A stretch of 64,000 nucleotides of DNA from JAJEBT01 sp965221485 (lineage in GTDB: Bacteria > Pseudomonadota > Alphaproteobacteria > MPNO01 > UBA830). The translations under genes and the position numbers were made by a program. Positions 17,699 to 27,277 of this stretch are shown here, one piece after another. The notes under the pieces were generated by a model. The model made no database searches and had not been told where the DNA came from. It worked only from the letters and a program-made list of their open reading frames with translations. The DNA lies in the NCBI GenBank assembly GCA_965221485.1, contig OZ244893.1:3782001-3846000 (forward strand), written 5' to 3'. Position 1 is the stretch's first letter; each line of letters starts with the position of its first letter.

Positions 17699-17719
17699 TG
17701 TTCACATGTCCGGTTGATA

Positions 17720-18715
17720 ATGATCCATCAAGCCGCAGAAGTTGTGGAATTCGTCGTTTCGTCGGAGTCTGCCGGGGAGCGTGTCGATCGACTGCTGGCC
17801 GTTCAAATGTCCAACATGTCCCGTTCGGCACTGAAACGGCTTATCGAAGACGGTTGCCTGAAATCGCAGGATCGCGGCCGGACGGTAAAGGAGCCGTCTT
17901 TTCGCGTCAAGGCAGGTGAGCGTCTCGTTCTCACGATCCCGCCGCCTGATGACCCCGAGCTAGCTGCGGAAGACATCCCGCTGGTCATTCTCCATGAGGA
18001 CGAGCACCTGATCGTCGTCAACAAGCCGGCGGGCCTCGTCGTCCATCCCGCACCGGGGAACCCGCGGGGAACACTGGTCAATGCGTTGATTGCGCATTGC
18101 GGAGACAGTCTGAAGGGAATCGGCGGGGTGCGGCGACCGGGTGTGGTCCATCGGCTCGACAAGGATACCAGCGGCGTTATGGTCGCTGCGAAGACGGCGG
18201 CAGCCCATGAGGGTCTTACCGACCAGTTTGCCGCTCGCAGCATTCATCGGATCTATGCGGCCTATGTCTGGGGCATTCCGTTCCCCCCCACCGGCGAGAT
18301 TGAGGGACGGATCGGTCGCAGTCGGCGGGATCGGAAAAAAATGGCGGTACTCCGCTCCGGTGGACGGGCTGCCTTGACCTGCTACCTGACCAGGTCCGTA
18401 TTCGGACACAGCGCTGCGCGGCTGGAGTGCCGGCTGGCCACGGGGCGCACCCATCAGATTCGGGTTCATCTGGCTCACAGGGGCCATCCCGTCATCGGTG
18501 ATCCGGTCTATGGCGGCGGGGCCACGCGGGCTCGCAAGCAAGCGCTTGACTCCTCTGCAAGCGCTCTCGTCACCGAGTTTCCGCGTCAGGCGCTCCATGC
18601 CGAGAGCCTCGGCTTCATACACCCGGAGACCGGGCAGGAACTGGTCTTCAAATGCGACTTGCCGCCGGATATGCAAGCTCTGGAAGAAAGTCTGCGAGGG
18701 ACTGGAAATTCCTGA
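17720..18715 (+). CDS. rluD: 23S rRNA pseudouridine synthase RluD-like
   Basis: RluA-family enzymes convert uridines of 23S rRNA helix 69 to pseudouridine. An N-terminal S4 RNA-binding domain (residues about 15-75, with ERVDRLLA and RSALKRLIEDG) precedes the catalytic domain. The catalytic Asp is in HRLDKDTSG, and GRTHQIRVHLAHRGHPVIGD is the typical downstream motif. The start is unsure: ATG at 17720, or TTG six bases earlier; neither has a strong ribosome-binding site. It is followed by rpoH on the same strand, a conserved alphaproteobacterial pairing. Confidence 0.92.
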   Translation: MIHQAAEVVEFVVSSESAGERVDRLLAVQMSNMSRSALKRLIEDGCLKSQDRGRTVKEPSFRVKAGERLVLTIPPPDDPELAAEDIPLVILHEDEHLIVVNKPAGLVVHPAPGNPRGTLVNALIAHCGDSLKGIGGVRRPGVVHRLDKDTSGVMVAAKTAAAHEGLTDQFAARSIHRIYAAYVWGIPFPPTGEIEGRIGRSRRDRKKMAVLRSGGRAALTCYLTRSVFGHSAARLECRLATGRTHQIRVHLAHRGHPVIGDPVYGGGATRARKQALDSSASALVTEFPRQALHAESLGFIHPETGQELVFKCDLPPDMQALEESLRGTGNS

Positions 18716-18823
18716 CTGCAATGCCTATCTAAAGGAGCAGGGCTGGCCGGCCATCAGGAATTGCCGGAAAGGGTTGCAAGTCGTCGCCGGGCAGCTCTGA
18801 ACCGTAACCATGGCAGGAACGCA

Positions 18824-19720
18824 ATGAGCAATCTTCCCTCAGTCAGCACCCTCGATCCGGAAAGCAGCCTGTCCCGATATCTCAGCGAAATTCGCAAGTT
18901 TCCGGTTCTGGCTCCTGAAGAGGAATACATGCTGGCCAAGCGTTGGAAGGAGCACGGCGATGCCGAGGCGGCCACACAGCTGGTAACCAGCCACCTCCGA
19001 CTTGTTGCCAAGATTGCAAGAGGCTACCGCGGTTACGGCCTGCCACAGGGAGAGATCATCTCCGAGGGCAATGTGGGGCTGATGCAGGCGGTGAAGAGGT
19101 TCGAGCCGGAAAAGGGTTTTCGCCTTGCCACCTATGCGATGTGGTGGATTCGGGCATCAATACAGGAGTATGTGCTCAGATCCTGGTCCCTGGTGAAGCT
19201 CGGTACGACGGCGGCGCAGAAACGGCTCTTCTTCAATATCCGCAAGCTGAAAGGGGAAATTGGGGCCATCGAAGCTGGTGACCTGAGCCCCGAGAACGTG
19301 GAACGGATTGCCCGGCGACTGGATGTGACCGAGGACGATGTCATCAGCATGAACCGGCGGATGTCCGCACCTGATTCCTCGATCAATGCCCCGATGGGTC
19401 CAGACTCGGAAGGGGAATGGCAGGACTGGCTGGTCGATGAGTCTCCCAGTCAGGAGACGCTTCTGGCGGACCGCCAGGAGCTCGAGGAACGGCTTCGTCT
19501 TCTGACGATGGCGATGGGTGGCCTGAACGAACGGGAGCGCAGGATTATCACCGCGCGCCGACTTCAGGATGACGCTGTGACGCTCGAGGAGTTGAGTCGC
19601 GAGTTCGGGATTTCGCGTGAACGGGTGCGGCAGATCGAGGTCCGGGCGTTTGAAAAGCTCCAACAGGCCATAAGGTCCAAAGTCGAGAAAGAAGCGTTGC
19701 CGTCCCGAAACGGGCGCTGA
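18824..19720 (+). CDS. rpoH: RNA polymerase sigma-32 factor RpoH
   Basis: RpoH directs RNA polymerase to heat-shock promoters. The 298-residue protein starts MSNLPSVSTLDPESSLSRYL, the standard alphaproteobacterial RpoH N-terminus, with AGGA before the ATG. Region 2 carries LVAKIARGYRGYG, the core-binding motif and YAMWWIRASIQEYVLRSWS; the RpoH box AAQKRLFFNIRKLK is intact. Region 4 ends with the helix-turn-helix LSREFGISRERVRQIEVRA. A second, more divergent RpoH-like factor is at 31125-31979. Confidence 0.96.
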   Translation: MSNLPSVSTLDPESSLSRYLSEIRKFPVLAPEEEYMLAKRWKEHGDAEAATQLVTSHLRLVAKIARGYRGYGLPQGEIISEGNVGLMQAVKRFEPEKGFRLATYAMWWIRASIQEYVLRSWSLVKLGTTAAQKRLFFNIRKLKGEIGAIEAGDLSPENVERIARRLDVTEDDVISMNRRMSAPDSSINAPMGPDSEGEWQDWLVDESPSQETLLADRQELEERLRLLTMAMGGLNERERRIITARRLQDDAVTLEELSREFGISRERVRQIEVRAFEKLQQAIRSKVEKEALPSRNGR

Positions 19721-20622
19721 CAAAGTGATCCTGCGGGCTGCATGAGCCGGCGCGACGCGGCGTTGCCTTGCTTCGAATGTCCGTCCGGGGTTCAGGAAAC
19801 GGAGTTGTTCCGCGCCGACAGTTTGCGATTGTCAGGGCCCAAATGGCGATCCGGGCTGGGCATCCCCGAGGTATCATCCCATTGGTGGCGAAGTACGCCG
19901 GCATACACACAGAATGGTACATACCCCTGCAGTGAGCCTTGCACGCCCGCTCGTCGGCAAAAGAGGTTGTTCCTTCCCGGCATTCTGAATTGCAACATGA
20001 TCGCTCGTCTCCCACAAGGAAAAAGAGGATTTTCGGACGCGCATCGCCCGCCATTTCATACCGGTGCGATTATCTCGTGGACGGCAGCTGTTCGCCGATC
20101 GTCCGTCACACGGCGGACAGGTTTTTTTCGGTAGGACCGGACACAACGGCTCATTTGCCCTGTGTTCGGCGGACGCTGCTACCGGCGGTTCCGTTTGAAT
20201 TGGCCCCGTGCCGCAGTCTCTTCAGATACTGACTGGCCGTGCCCAGATAGTTCGCGGCAGTGGGAACGCCAAAGGCCCCATTCAGGAATCGACAGCCGTT
20301 CGGGCTCAGGCGGGTGAAGGCCGGAATGATGACGCTGGTACCAGCCATCAGTGAGCTTTTGTCAGTCGTTGACGGTCAGGAAGAGTAAGAAAATGACGGA
20401 AGCAGCCCGGAAACTGATCCCGGCCGGAACAGCTGAAAGAACGTCACCGATCCTCAGGAATGCCATGCCGATCACCTTGCTGTAACATGGTTGCAGGTCC
20501 CGGGCGATGGTCACATTGATGTGAGGCAATAACCCCGTCCGGATTGGGATATGAACCCCCGTTTGCTAACAACGGGTGTCACCGGTGCTGCTCGTCTGGA
20601 ACATGTCGTTGGCAGACCGCTG
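19721..20622. other. Long spacer between rpoH and purA
   Basis: These 902 bases separate two convergent genes. A terminator-like hairpin with a T-run is at 20101-20128. On the minus strand, 20466-20362 encodes a 34-residue hydrophobic peptide behind an AAGGTGA site, discussed in the findings. No established family, tRNA or repeat was recognised, and the longer frames lack protein-like composition. Confidence 0.5.
20101..20128 (+). terminator. Candidate intrinsic terminator
   Basis: GTCCG and CGGAC form a 5-bp stem around an 8-base loop and are followed, after AGG, by seven T. It lies about 380 bases past the rpoH stop on the same strand. Strength is uncertain because of the short stem and the large loop. 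Confidence 0.45.
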
Positions 20623-21906
20623 TCAGTCTGAGAACGGATCCTGGATCAGGATCGTGTCGTCCCGGTCCGGACTGGTGGAAAGCAAGGTGACCGGAACGCC
20701 GACCAGCTCTTCGATCCGGCGGACATAACGGTCTGCATTGAGCGGCAGCTTGTGTCGCTCCCGGACCCGGTGGGTGCTTTCGGACCAGCCAGCCAACGTT
20801 TCGTAAACCGGTTCGACGCCCGACTGGACGCTTCGATTGGCCGGGAGATAATCATAGTCCCTGTTGTCATGGCGATAGCCCACGCAGACCTTCAATTCCC
20901 GAAATCCGTCAAGCACATCGAGTTTGGTGAGCGCAATACCATCAATGCCGCCGGTCTGCACCGCCTGACGCACGAGAACAGCGTCAAACCAGCCGCAGCG
21001 CCTCGGCCGATGGGTCACGGTACCGAATTCATGACCCCGTTCTCCCAGGAGGCGCCCGGTTTCATTGTCCTGCTCGGTCGGAAACGGGCCCGAACCAACG
21101 CGCGTGGTATATGCCTTCGTAATGCCAAGGACGTAGTTTGTCGTTCTGACGCCTGAACCGGCCGCTGCGTGGCCGGCGACTGTGTTGGAGGAGGTCACGA
21201 ACGGATAGGTTCCGTGATCAACATCGAGCATGAACCCCTGGGCGCCCTCGTACAGGATCTTTTTTCCGTTGCGATCGGCATCCGCCAGATGCCGCCAGAC
21301 GGGACCTGCAAAAGGGAGAATTCGAGGGGTGATTTCGCGGAGTCGATCGAACAGGGCTTGGGGATCCGGGGCTTTCAACCCGTAGCCGGCATGCAGAGCC
21401 TTGTGGTGAGACAGCAACCGTTCGATTCGCTCATGCAGAACATCTTCGTTCTCAAGGTCGCATACCCGTATTGCCCGCCGGCCGATCTTGTCTTCGTATG
21501 CGGGGCCGATGCCCCGGCCAGTGGTTCCAATCCTGTTGGTACCACTGGCTTCCTCTCGCGCACGATCAAGGTCACCGTGCAAGGGCAGGATCAATGAGGC
21601 GTTTTCGGCAATGGTCAGGACATCGGGAGTGACCGGGATCCCTTGCTTCCCGACCCTCTCTATTTCCTCGAGTAACGCCCATGGGTCAATCACGACGCCA
21701 TTGCCTACGAATGACTGCTTCCCTCGTACGACGCCGGAGGGTAGCAGGCTGAGCTTGTATGTTTGTCCATGAACCGAAAGCGTGTGCCCGGCATTATGAC
21801 CACCCTGGAAACGGACCACGACATCCGCGCGCTCGGACAGCCAATCCACGATCTTGCCCTTGCCTTCATCACCCCATTGGGCCCCGACGACAACGACATG
21901 ACTCAC
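20623..21906 (-). CDS. purA: Adenylosuccinate synthetase PurA
   Basis: PurA joins IMP and aspartate using GTP, the first committed step to AMP. Starting at the GTG at 21906 gives a 427-residue protein beginning MSHVVVVGAQWGDEGKGK, with the phosphate loop and catalytic Asp13, and His41 in GGHNAGHT. The KAYTTRVGSGPFPTE and TKLDVL motifs are present. A longer in-frame ATG exists inside hisZ, but the GTG overlaps the hisZ TGA (GTGA) and fits the family start. It ends the serC-serA-hisZ-purA run. Confidence 0.96.
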   Translation of the reverse strand: MSHVVVVGAQWGDEGKGKIVDWLSERADVVVRFQGGHNAGHTLSVHGQTYKLSLLPSGVVRGKQSFVGNGVVIDPWALLEEIERVGKQGIPVTPDVLTIAENASLILPLHGDLDRAREEASGTNRIGTTGRGIGPAYEDKIGRRAIRVCDLENEDVLHERIERLLSHHKALHAGYGLKAPDPQALFDRLREITPRILPFAGPVWRHLADADRNGKKILYEGAQGFMLDVDHGTYPFVTSSNTVAGHAAAGSGVRTTNYVLGITKAYTTRVGSGPFPTEQDNETGRLLGERGHEFGTVTHRPRRCGWFDAVLVRQAVQTGGIDGIALTKLDVLDGFRELKVCVGYRHDNRDYDYLPANRSVQSGVEPVYETLAGWSESTHRVRERHKLPLNADRYVRRIEELVGVPVTLLSTSPDRDDTILIQDPFSD

Positions 21907-23093
21907 GGCTCTGACCTCGTTTCCAATTCGCAAATGCGGCCTCGATCCCAGACATGACTGCACCCCATTCGGCGTGCCTCCGCCAGGATGTCGGCAACGG
22001 GTTCAAGGTCGCCAACCGTGATCCAGCCGTCACGGCGCAATGCATCGGCAACGCCATTGTCCGCATTGGCCGGAACAAGGATGCGTGATGGCTCTTCAGG
22101 TGCATTGAGAACCCGCAGAATGTTGTCGATATAGAGGGTGAAGCCGGTTGCGAATTCAGACCTGCGGCTTCTGTCGTCGCCAAGAAAGGCCTCATAACGG
22201 CCTCCTCCCCCGATTTCTCCCCGCTCGCCACCCGAAAAGAACGTGAAGGCAATCCCGGTATGATACTCAAAGCCACGATTTTCCACCGGGTCTATGGTCG
22301 TTTCCAGATCCGGCAGCCGGTTGCCGAGTGCATGAAGCACATCGCGCATCCTGTCCAGTTCCCGCGCCGCAGCATCCGGCAGTTGCAGGTTACGGAGCGT
22401 CTCCAGAGAGCTTTGGCTGGGTCCGGTCGCATCCATCAATTTGCAAAGTGTATCGGCGGCGTCGCCGCCATGGGCCTGAACTGCGTCGGCATCCTTCCTG
22501 TCGAGTGCATCGCGAAGAGCGGCTTGCGCTTTCACGGGAAGAGGATGGGCCTGAAGGAGCGCTGGAACCAGCGGCGGGATGGTGAGGTCGAGTGATAGCC
22601 GGGGGACCCCGATGGTCTGAAGGGACTCGGCAGCCATCTGCATGATCTCGACATCAGCATTCGCGTTCTCTGTTCCGATAAGTTCGGCTCCGACCTGACG
22701 AAACTGGCGCTCCGGACGCAGCTGTGTGCCCCGCACCCGGAGAACCTCGCCGCTGTAGCTCAGCCTGAGCGGTCGGGGCATGTCGGCGAAGCGGGTCAGG
22801 GCGATACGTGCGACCTGGGGCGTCATGTCGGCCCGTACGCCCATCATGCGTTGTGATACGGGATCCATCAACCGGAAGGTATCAGGCTGTACAGCCGCCC
22901 CTGCGCCGCTGACCAAACCGTCTTCGAACTCGACCAATGGGGGTTTTATGCGGTCATAGCCGTAACCCGCAAACGTTGCGACAAGTGTTTCGCAGACTCT
23001 GGCCTCGAAGGCAGCATTGGGCGGAAGCATGTCCCTCAGACCGGCCGGCAGCAAGGCCCATTGTTCCAGCTCATTGACTGTATCAGCCGTCAT
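21903..23093 (-). CDS. hisZ: ATP phosphoribosyltransferase regulatory subunit HisZ
   Basis: HisZ is a catalytically inactive relative of histidyl-tRNA synthetase that pairs with the short form of HisG and gives it histidine feedback. The 396-residue protein contains class II synthetase-like motifs: LPPNAAFEARV, RADMTPQVARIA (motif 2 region) and GGGRYEAFLGD (motif 3 region), and it lacks the anticodon-binding domain. Its presence implies a short HisG elsewhere. The gene lies 18 bases after serA and overlaps purA by four bases. Confidence 0.93.
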   Translation of the reverse strand: MTADTVNELEQWALLPAGLRDMLPPNAAFEARVCETLVATFAGYGYDRIKPPLVEFEDGLVSGAGAAVQPDTFRLMDPVSQRMMGVRADMTPQVARIALTRFADMPRPLRLSYSGEVLRVRGTQLRPERQFRQVGAELIGTENANADVEIMQMAAESLQTIGVPRLSLDLTIPPLVPALLQAHPLPVKAQAALRDALDRKDADAVQAHGGDAADTLCKLMDATGPSQSSLETLRNLQLPDAAARELDRMRDVLHALGNRLPDLETTIDPVENRGFEYHTGIAFTFFSGGERGEIGGGGRYEAFLGDDRSRRSEFATGFTLYIDNILRVLNAPEEPSRILVPANADNGVADALRRDGWITVGDLEPVADILAEARRMGCSHVWDRGRICELETRSEP

Positions 23094-23111
23094 GATGCAT
23101 CCTGACTCGGG

Positions 23112-24689
23112 CTAGAATTGCAACGCCTTGACCTGAACGACGTCTGGCAAATCCCGCAGCTGCTGCAGACACTCTTCAGGCATGGCTCCATCAATCTCGA
23201 CAAGAGCGAGCGCATCACCACCGGGTTCGGCGCGACCCAGCTGGAACGTGGCGATGTTGATGTTGGCATCTCCGAGCAGGGTACCAAGCCGGCCAATGAA
23301 ACCGGGCTTGTCACGGTTGATCACATACAGCATGTTGCGTCCCAGTTCGGCCTCGACCGAGATGGTATTGATTTCCACGATTCGCGGCCGGTCGTGGCCG
23401 AACAGGGTTCCCGCGACGCTATGGGAACGGCCTTCTGTTTCGACAGTAAGCCGGATTAACGTCTGGAACTTTCCGTCACGTTCATGCTTGACTTCGGAGA
23501 CCTCGATTTCCCGTTCCCGTGCGATAATGGGTGCGTTTACCATGTTCACGCCACTCATGAGCGGCGACAAAAGGCCTTCAAGAAAACAGCTCGTTACGGG
23601 ACGGACATTGATCGATGCCGCGTTGCCCTCATATTCGACGGTTACCGACGACAGGCCGCTGTCAACCACCTGACCAATGAGGCGGCCGATCTGGCGGGCG
23701 AGATCCATATAAGGCTTGAGTCTGGGGGCGTCCTCCGCAGACACCGATGGCATGTTGATTGCATTGATGACAGCCCCGGAATTCAGGTAGTCGGACATCT
23801 GTTCTGCTATTTGCAGAGCAACTTTTTCCTGGGCTTCGGTTGTCGAGGCACCGAGGTGAGGCGTGGCAATAACCTCTTCCATGCCGAACAGGCTGTAGTC
23901 TTCCGGCGGTTCTTCTGCATATACGTCGACGGCGAATCCGGCCACCTTGCCGGATTCAATCGCAGCCCGCATATCATCCTCCACTACAAGCTCACCGCGT
24001 GCGCAGTTCACAATCAGAACACCGTTTCGCATTCTGTCGAACCGCTCGGCATGGAGCATGCCTCCCGTCTCCCTTGTGAGCGGTGTATGGAGTGTGATGA
24101 TGTCAGAGCGGTCCAGAAGATCGTCGAGTTCGAGTTTTTCGATACCAAGTGATCTGGCCCGGTCAGGCGCCAGATAGGGATCCGAGGCGACAACCCTCAT
24201 TTTCAGGCCCAAGGCACGTTCCGCCACAATCGAGCCCACATTTCCGCATCCGACAATCCCCAGTGTCTTGCCCGTCAGCTCAACTCCCATGAACCTTGAT
24301 TTTTCCCATCGACCTGCCTGGGTGGACTGATTGGCGAGAGGGATCTGCCGTGCCAGAGCGAACATCATCGCGATCGCGTGTTCGGCGGTGGTAATCGCAT
24401 TGCCGAATGGTGCGTTCATTACCACGATGCCCTGTGCCGATGCCGCGTCGATGTCAATATTGTCAACACCGATACCGGCGCGGCCGATAACCCGCAAATT
24501 TCCGGCCGCGGCCAGGACATCGGCTGTGACCTTTGTGGCTGACCTGACTGCCAGACCTTCGAACTGGCCAAGTCGGGCCGCAAGGTCGTCACGGGACAGG
24601 CCCGTTTCGACGACGGGCTCCACATCGTGCCTCCTGAAGACTTCGACAGCCCTTGGGCTCATCTTGTCGGCGATCAGTACTCTTGCCAT
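23112..24689 (-). CDS. serA: D-3-phosphoglycerate dehydrogenase SerA
   Basis: SerA oxidises 3-phosphoglycerate to phosphohydroxypyruvate, the first step of serine synthesis. The 525-residue protein is the long form. The NAD-binding motif GIVGCGNVGSIVAERA is near residue 148, the catalytic Arg is in NCARGELV near 236, and the His in ATPHLGASTTEAQ near 285. An intervening ASB domain and a C-terminal ACT domain (FIGRLGTLLGDANINIATF) follow; the ACT domain usually senses serine. It is 53 bases downstream of serC. Confidence 0.96.
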   Translation of the reverse strand: MARVLIADKMSPRAVEVFRRHDVEPVVETGLSRDDLAARLGQFEGLAVRSATKVTADVLAAAGNLRVIGRAGIGVDNIDIDAASAQGIVVMNAPFGNAITTAEHAIAMMFALARQIPLANQSTQAGRWEKSRFMGVELTGKTLGIVGCGNVGSIVAERALGLKMRVVASDPYLAPDRARSLGIEKLELDDLLDRSDIITLHTPLTRETGGMLHAERFDRMRNGVLIVNCARGELVVEDDMRAAIESGKVAGFAVDVYAEEPPEDYSLFGMEEVIATPHLGASTTEAQEKVALQIAEQMSDYLNSGAVINAINMPSVSAEDAPRLKPYMDLARQIGRLIGQVVDSGLSSVTVEYEGNAASINVRPVTSCFLEGLLSPLMSGVNMVNAPIIAREREIEVSEVKHERDGKFQTLIRLTVETEGRSHSVAGTLFGHDRPRIVEINTISVEAELGRNMLYVINRDKPGFIGRLGTLLGDANINIATFQLGRAEPGGDALALVEIDGAMPEECLQQLRDLPDVVQVKALQF

Positions 24690-24741
24690 GAACTCATATC
24701 CCGGAATGAATCAATCAGCTGAGGTGCCTGGCGGCACGCCG

Positions 24742-25932
24742 TCAGCCATCGCCGGTTACCCTGCCCGTCATGTCTGCCTTGACCTGGCCATAGGCCCAGT
24801 CCAGCCATGGGAAAAGCGCCTCCAGATCGGCCGTCTCGATGGTTGAACCGGCCCAGATCCGAAGCCCCGGCGGGGCGTCACGATAACCATTGATATCATG
24901 AGCGACCCCTTCCGAATCAAGCAGAGCGTCTATGCGCGAAGGAACGGAAGCTTGTGACGTCTTGTCAAGGGTGACAAACCAGGGGTCGACGATGCTCAGA
25001 CACACTGATGTGGATGACCGGGTTGCGGGATCGGCCGCCAGAAAATCGACCCAGTCGCGTTCAGCTACCCAATTGGCGATGGCGTCAAGATTGGTTTCGC
25101 TGCGGTCAACTAGTGCCGGCATGCCCCCGAGGGACTCGGCCCAGGAAAGGCCATCGAGAGCATCCTCGACACAGAGCATGGATGGTGTATTGATCGTGTT
25201 TCCCGAAAACAGGCCTTCGTTCAGCTTGCCTCCTGCGGTCATTCGAAAAACCTTTGGCACTGGCCAGGCCGGGACATGGCTTTCAAGACGGGAAACGGCC
25301 CGGGGAGAAAGGGCGATCATGCCGTGCGCAGCTTCGCCGCCCATGACCTTTTGCCAGGACCATGTTGCGACATCCAGCTTGTCCCACGGAAGGGTCATCG
25401 CAAACACCGCCGAGGTCGCATCACAGATCGTGAGTCCTTCCCTGTCATCCGGTATCCAGGATCCGTTCGGGATCCGGACTCCCGATGTCGTACCGTTCCA
25501 TGTGAAGACGGTATCCCTTGTCGGATCCCATTGTCGGAGATCCGGAAGCTCTCCGTAATCGCTTTTAAAGGTCCTGACATCTCCGATCCGGAGCTGTCCG
25601 ACAACATCGGCGACCCATTGCAGACCGAAGCTCTCCCAGGCAAACAGATCAACGCCGCGGGCGCCGAGCAGAGACCACAAGGCCATCTCGATGGCACCGG
25701 TATCGGAGGCCGGCACGATTCCCAGACGATAGTCCCGCGGCAGTTCCAGAAGTTGGCGTGACCGGGCAATGACATCGGCAAGCCGCGCCTTGCCCGGGAT
25801 TGAGCGATGGGAGCGCCCGACCAGGGCACCGGCGATCGCGTCCGCAGACCAGCCCGGTCTCTTGGCACAGGGGCCGGAAGAAAAACAGGGATTGTCCGGA
25901 CGCCGCTCGGGTCGCTTGCTGATGAGGGTCAT
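24742..25932 (-). CDS. serC: Phosphoserine aminotransferase SerC
   Basis: SerC transfers an amino group from glutamate to phosphohydroxypyruvate; it can also act in pyridoxal phosphate synthesis. The 396-residue protein belongs to the alphaproteobacterial/archaeal subtype. The N-terminus RPDNPCFSSGPCAKRPGW is characteristic, and the PLP lysine lies in TWSWQKVMGGEAAHG. The frame extends upstream, but the ATG at 25932 gives the typical start. A split inverted repeat spans its leader (see findings). It heads the operon with serA. Confidence 0.93.
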   Translation of the reverse strand: MTLISKRPERRPDNPCFSSGPCAKRPGWSADAIAGALVGRSHRSIPGKARLADVIARSRQLLELPRDYRLGIVPASDTGAIEMALWSLLGARGVDLFAWESFGLQWVADVVGQLRIGDVRTFKSDYGELPDLRQWDPTRDTVFTWNGTTSGVRIPNGSWIPDDREGLTICDATSAVFAMTLPWDKLDVATWSWQKVMGGEAAHGMIALSPRAVSRLESHVPAWPVPKVFRMTAGGKLNEGLFSGNTINTPSMLCVEDALDGLSWAESLGGMPALVDRSETNLDAIANWVAERDWVDFLAADPATRSSTSVCLSIVDPWFVTLDKTSQASVPSRIDALLDSEGVAHDINGYRDAPPGLRIWAGSTIETADLEALFPWLDWAYGQVKADMTGRVTGDG

Positions 25933-26019
25933 GTCAGACTCGGGTCGTGTGAAGGCTCGCTTTCCCGGAGGATCAGGAACCGCGTGCAATCTAGGCGGGA
26001 CAGCGCAAAACACAACGAC

Positions 26020-26511
26020 TCATTTCGACCCGACATCCTGAAGGGAAACGATCGGTGCGACCCCGTACTTGCTGTGATAGGCGGTGCGCAGCGCGGCTTC
26101 GCTTATGCCATCGATGAAATGATAGGCGGGTGACAGAACCGGGCTGGCCGAAACGACCCGGATCAGAACGGCGTCATGAACAGGGATCGCGTCACCATGC
26201 TCGACACGGACAGCACTTCGAAGTTGATCATTCAGGGCTGTTCCGGCGCCATGGACCTCGGCCAGACCGGAGAAGCGGTATCCGCGTCGCGAGAAAATGT
26301 CGACACAGTTGACCTCGATCCGGGGATCCCGGTGCAGGTTGCCAATGGTGTTGGGTGACGCAATGTTTGCGAACAGCAGATGATTTTCGTCATGGACCCT
26401 GAGGGAGCTTTTGGGTGAGAGATTAGGACTCCCGTCTTCGTTTATCGTTGCAACGAAGCACAACATCGTGTCGGCGACGACGGTCTTCATGTCATCGGTC
26501 AGGATTCCCAT
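26020..26511 (-). CDS. Pyridoxamine 5'-phosphate oxidase-like FMN-binding protein
   Basis: The 163-residue protein has the split-barrel flavin-binding fold. The pattern CFVATINEDGSPNLSPKSS near residue 18 and the ANIASPNTIGNLHRDPRIEVN stretch match PNPOx-like proteins of general stress or redox function. It is distinct from the true PdxH at 55075. The gene is upstream of serC on the same strand; the 3' end contributes to an inverted repeat with the serC leader. The substrate is unknown. Confidence 0.82.
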   Translation of the reverse strand: MGILTDDMKTVVADTMLCFVATINEDGSPNLSPKSSLRVHDENHLLFANIASPNTIGNLHRDPRIEVNCVDIFSRRGYRFSGLAEVHGAGTALNDQLRSAVRVEHGDAIPVHDAVLIRVVSASPVLSPAYHFIDGISEAALRTAYHSKYGVAPIVSLQDVGSK

Positions 26512-26584
26512 GAAAGTGGTTCCCTTTCAGTGAGTTTACAGGGCGGCTGAATGTCTTCGGCAAGGAGCCTATAGTAGTCCGATC

Positions 26585-27262
26585 ATGAAGGAACAGCCTC
26601 ATATTCTTGTGATCGACGATGACACACGGCTTCGCGATCTCCTCCGTCAGTTTCTCGGAATGAACGGTTTCCGGGTGACGACAGCTGCGGATACGACCGA
26701 AGCGCGAGCCAAGATGCTCAGTTTGCTTTTCGACCTTCTTGTCGTTGACGTCATGATGCCGGGTGAGGACGGCCTTGCCTTTACGGAATTCGTGCGGCGC
26801 CGGTCTCGGGTGCCCATACTCCTGCTGACGGCAATGGGAGAGCCCGACGAACGCATTCGCGGTCTGGAATGCGGGGCTGACGATTACCTGGCCAAGCCAT
26901 TCGAGCCAAGGGAACTTTATCTTCGCATCGAATCGATATTGCGCCGTACCGGCGATCGAAACCAGATCGATCTCGTACGGTTCGGCGACTGTGTTTACAA
27001 TTTCGCCCGTGGTGAACTCCGGCGCGACGGAAATATAATTGGCCTCACGACCATCGAAACTGTGCTCCTGTCGACGCTGGCAAGAAATTCCGGTGCCACT
27101 TTTACTCGCGAGGAACTGAAGAAAACATGCCGCATCGACGGAACCGAGCGGGCGGTGGATGTCCAGATTACACGTCTGCGCAGAAAAATAGAAAAAAGGC
27201 CTGGCGAACCGAGTTACCTGAGGACGGTTCGTGGCCAGGGATATGTGCTTTATGCTGACTGA
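26585..27262 (+). CDS. OmpR-family response regulator
   Basis: The 225-residue protein has a receiver domain with acidic pocket Asp11-Asp13 and phospho-acceptor Asp55 (LLVVDVMMPG), a conserved Lys in LAKPFEPREL, and a C-terminal winged helix (residues about 130-225, ending LRTVRGQGYVLY). It is followed after 15 bases by a histidine kinase, so the pair should form one signalling unit. The closest match by eye is the OmpR/PetR branch of alphaproteobacteria; the regulon is not known. Confidence 0.95.
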   Translation: MKEQPHILVIDDDTRLRDLLRQFLGMNGFRVTTAADTTEARAKMLSLLFDLLVVDVMMPGEDGLAFTEFVRRRSRVPILLLTAMGEPDERIRGLECGADDYLAKPFEPRELYLRIESILRRTGDRNQIDLVRFGDCVYNFARGELRRDGNIIGLTTIETVLLSTLARNSGATFTREELKKTCRIDGTERAVDVQITRLRRKIEKRPGEPSYLRTVRGQGYVLYAD

Positions 27263-27277
27263 AGCGGCCGCTGACTG

